Positions 62,935-64,000 of a stretch of 64,000 nt of DNA are shown piece by piece. Made by a program: the position numbers and the translations under genes. How positions within the stretch are numbered: the first letter of the stretch is position 1; each line of letters starts with the position of its first letter. The notes beneath the pieces are model-generated. The model did no database searches. It was not told the DNA's origin and was given only the letters and a program-made list of their open reading frames with translations. Source of the stretch: Pseudoclavibacter helvolus (GTDB lineage: Bacteria; Actinomycetota; Actinomycetes; Actinomycetales; Microbacteriaceae); contig NZ_JACHWJ010000001.1 in the NCBI RefSeq assembly GCF_014191305.1, positions 1,302,001-1,366,000 of the forward strand. Reading direction: 5' to 3'.

Positions 62935-63741
62935 ATGGACGACGCTGAGCATCTTGATGGCGGCAACGTCGGTGGTGAGGTCGTCCGTGTCGGGGACACG
63001 GTGCGGAAGCGGTGGAGCGCATCGACGGCGGGCGTCGTCGAGTTCGTGACCTTCCTCCGAAAAGCGGGTGTGGATGCGCCGACGCCCCTGGGCCGTGACG
63101 AGTCTGGCCGGCAGGTGCAGGAGTTCATCCCAGGCACCCTCGCGATTGATGCCCCTGCGCTTTCCCTGACGGCCCTGCACCGGGTCGGTTCGCTGGTACG
63201 CGCAATCCACGAGGCGAGCTCAGGCTTCGAGCCGAGGCCACAGGCAAGCTGGGAGACGGCGATCGAGGCGCCAGGGGCCGAGCTGATGTGTCACAACGAC
63301 TTGGCACCGTGGAACCTCATCATGGGTGACCGTTGGGTGTTCATCGACTGGGACGCCGCAGCTCCCAGCACCCGGCTGTGGGACACAGCCTACGCGGCCC
63401 AAGCCTTCACGCTCAACGACACGGAGAAACCGCCAGAGGTCGCCGCCCTCGAGCTCGCCGCATTCGTCGACGGCTACGGCGCGGATCCCGAAATGCGCAG
63501 GCACCTACCTTCTGCGATGGCCGAGCGGGCCAGCGCCATGCACGACCTGCTGCGCACCTCGGGCCTGACGGGGCACGAACCCTGGGCGTCGATGTTCCAC
63601 GATGGGCACGGCGCGCACTGGGAGGCTGCCGCGCGGTACGTCAGGACGAACCGCGCCGTCTGGGCGACCGCCTTGGCAGAACGCCGGCCCACGAGCCCAG
63701 CCTCGTCGAGCCGCCCACGCGGCAGCAACATCCCGAGTTGA
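62935..63741 (+). CDS. Aminoglycoside phosphotransferase (APH) family kinase
   Basis: A 268-residue protein-kinase-like small-molecule kinase. The catalytic loop is HNDLAPWN at residues 120-127 and the Mg-binding motif is IDWD at 137-140. An N-terminal segment GGEVVRVGDTVRKRWS supplies the Lys lobe. The C-terminal tail is Ala/Ser-rich. Family members phosphorylate aminoglycosides, choline, homoserine or unknown metabolites. Nothing in the sequence identifies the substrate. It is 33 bp upstream of a MerR gene read in the same direction. Confidence 0.88.
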   Translation: MDDAEHLDGGNVGGEVVRVGDTVRKRWSASTAGVVEFVTFLRKAGVDAPTPLGRDESGRQVQEFIPGTLAIDAPALSLTALHRVGSLVRAIHEASSGFEPRPQASWETAIEAPGAELMCHNDLAPWNLIMGDRWVFIDWDAAAPSTRLWDTAYAAQAFTLNDTEKPPEVAALELAAFVDGYGADPEMRRHLPSAMAERASAMHDLLRTSGLTGHEPWASMFHDGHGAHWEAAARYVRTNRAVWATALAERRPTSPASSSRPRGSNIPS

Positions 63742-63774
63742 CCTGGCCCCAGGGGCATGACTCAGGGTGGATGC

Positions 63775-64000
63775 ATGACCAATTCAGCACACTCAGGACT
63801 GACCGCCGGGGAGTTCCGCGCACTGACAGGTCTCTCCCCCAAGGCCCTGCGCGTCTACGCGCAGCGGGGCCTCCTCACGCCGGCCGATGTCGACCCGGCG
63901 TCCGGCTACCGCACGTTCTCCCACGACCAGCTGCGTGCCGGGCTTCGCCTGGACTTCCTCCGCCGCGCGCACGTTCCCCTTGCGGAGATCGACGACGCTG
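63775..64000 (+). CDS. MerR family regulator (N-terminal part; continues beyond window)
   Basis: The first 75 codons of a MerR-type regulator. After a short head (MTNSAHSGLTAGEFRALTGL) come the HTH and wing signature: SPKALRVYAQRGLLTPADVD, then SGYRTFSHDQL and LDFLRRAHVPLAEI. GGGTGG lies about 8 bp before the ATG. The effector domain is outside the window. It may regulate the neighbouring APH-type gene. Confidence 0.88.
   Translation, partial: MTNSAHSGLTAGEFRALTGLSPKALRVYAQRGLLTPADVDPASGYRTFSHDQLRAGLRLDFLRRAHVPLAEIDDA

Noticed and set aside
61804-63741. An antibiotic-resistance island (Vat-type, APH-type)
   Set aside because: Both families contain many members with unknown or metabolic substrates, no mobile-element genes or flanking repeats are present, and base composition matches the rest of the window.

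Overview
This window is high-GC actinobacterial DNA, most likely from Micrococcales and probably Microbacteriaceae. The evidence is the base composition, the frequent GTG starts, the protein sequences, and a housekeeping gene set that matches a block known from other actinobacteria. In Mycobacterium tuberculosis, pmt, rsmI, metG, tatD, rpfB, rsmA and ispE lie close to pth, rplY, prs, glmU and mfd. Here the same genes frame the window: mfd, dtd, pth and rplY at 1-4311; prs, glmU and tRNA-Gln at 40042-42645; and rsmA, tatD, metG, rsmI and pmt at 54551-60722. Large accessory segments lie between them. No ispE or rpfB was found anywhere in the window.

Layout. 1-4311: mfd (its end lies outside the window), dtd, pth and rplY, all on the minus strand. 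4489-7014: a membrane protein and gnd. 7465-14764: a nitrite assimilation unit, with a formate/nitrite transporter and nirB-nirD-cysG-hemD-cbiX. The overlapping reading frames supply nitrite reductase and most of the siroheme pathway. 14989-16138: fragments of a GlxA-type regulator and a DNA glycosylase joined head to head by an apparent deletion. 16147-19251: an aldo/keto reductase and a GH42 beta-galactosidase. 19738-21329: a frameshifted DUF222/HNH gene, followed by short tandem repeats. 21517-27757: an alpha-glucoside ABC cassette (binding protein, two permeases, GH13 enzyme) with a divergent ROK regulator. 27932-29005: an Old Yellow Enzyme homologue. 29187-35352: a LacI-controlled ABC cassette with a GH32 fructan hydrolase. 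35444-39874: an HD-domain protein, an ABC exporter-like pair and a ruined two-component system.

42769-53924 holds a SnoaL-like protein, MarR, an ABC-F ATPase, a TipA-type MerR regulator, an M20 peptidase, two flavin monooxygenases, a GNAT acetyltransferase preceded by a coupled leader peptide, a DUF1349-type protein and unrecognised genes. 60739-64000 holds an unknown protein with a cysteine cluster, a Vat-type acetyltransferase, a broken secreted protein, an APH-type kinase and the start of a MerR gene.

The most notable property is the number of broken accessory genes. There are four in-frame stops (regulator at 15289, binding protein at 26155, response regulator at 39662, secreted protein at 62586). 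There are three single-base frameshifts (permease near 25065, HNH gene near 21020, histidine kinase near 38425). There is one deletion scar (near 15755), and there are probable internal deletions in the histidine kinase and the FtsX-type permease. The recognised housekeeping genes show no such damage. Either this strain is losing accessory functions or the assembly carries errors; read-level data would decide. No CRISPR array, prophage, insertion sequence or clearly novel defence system was seen.
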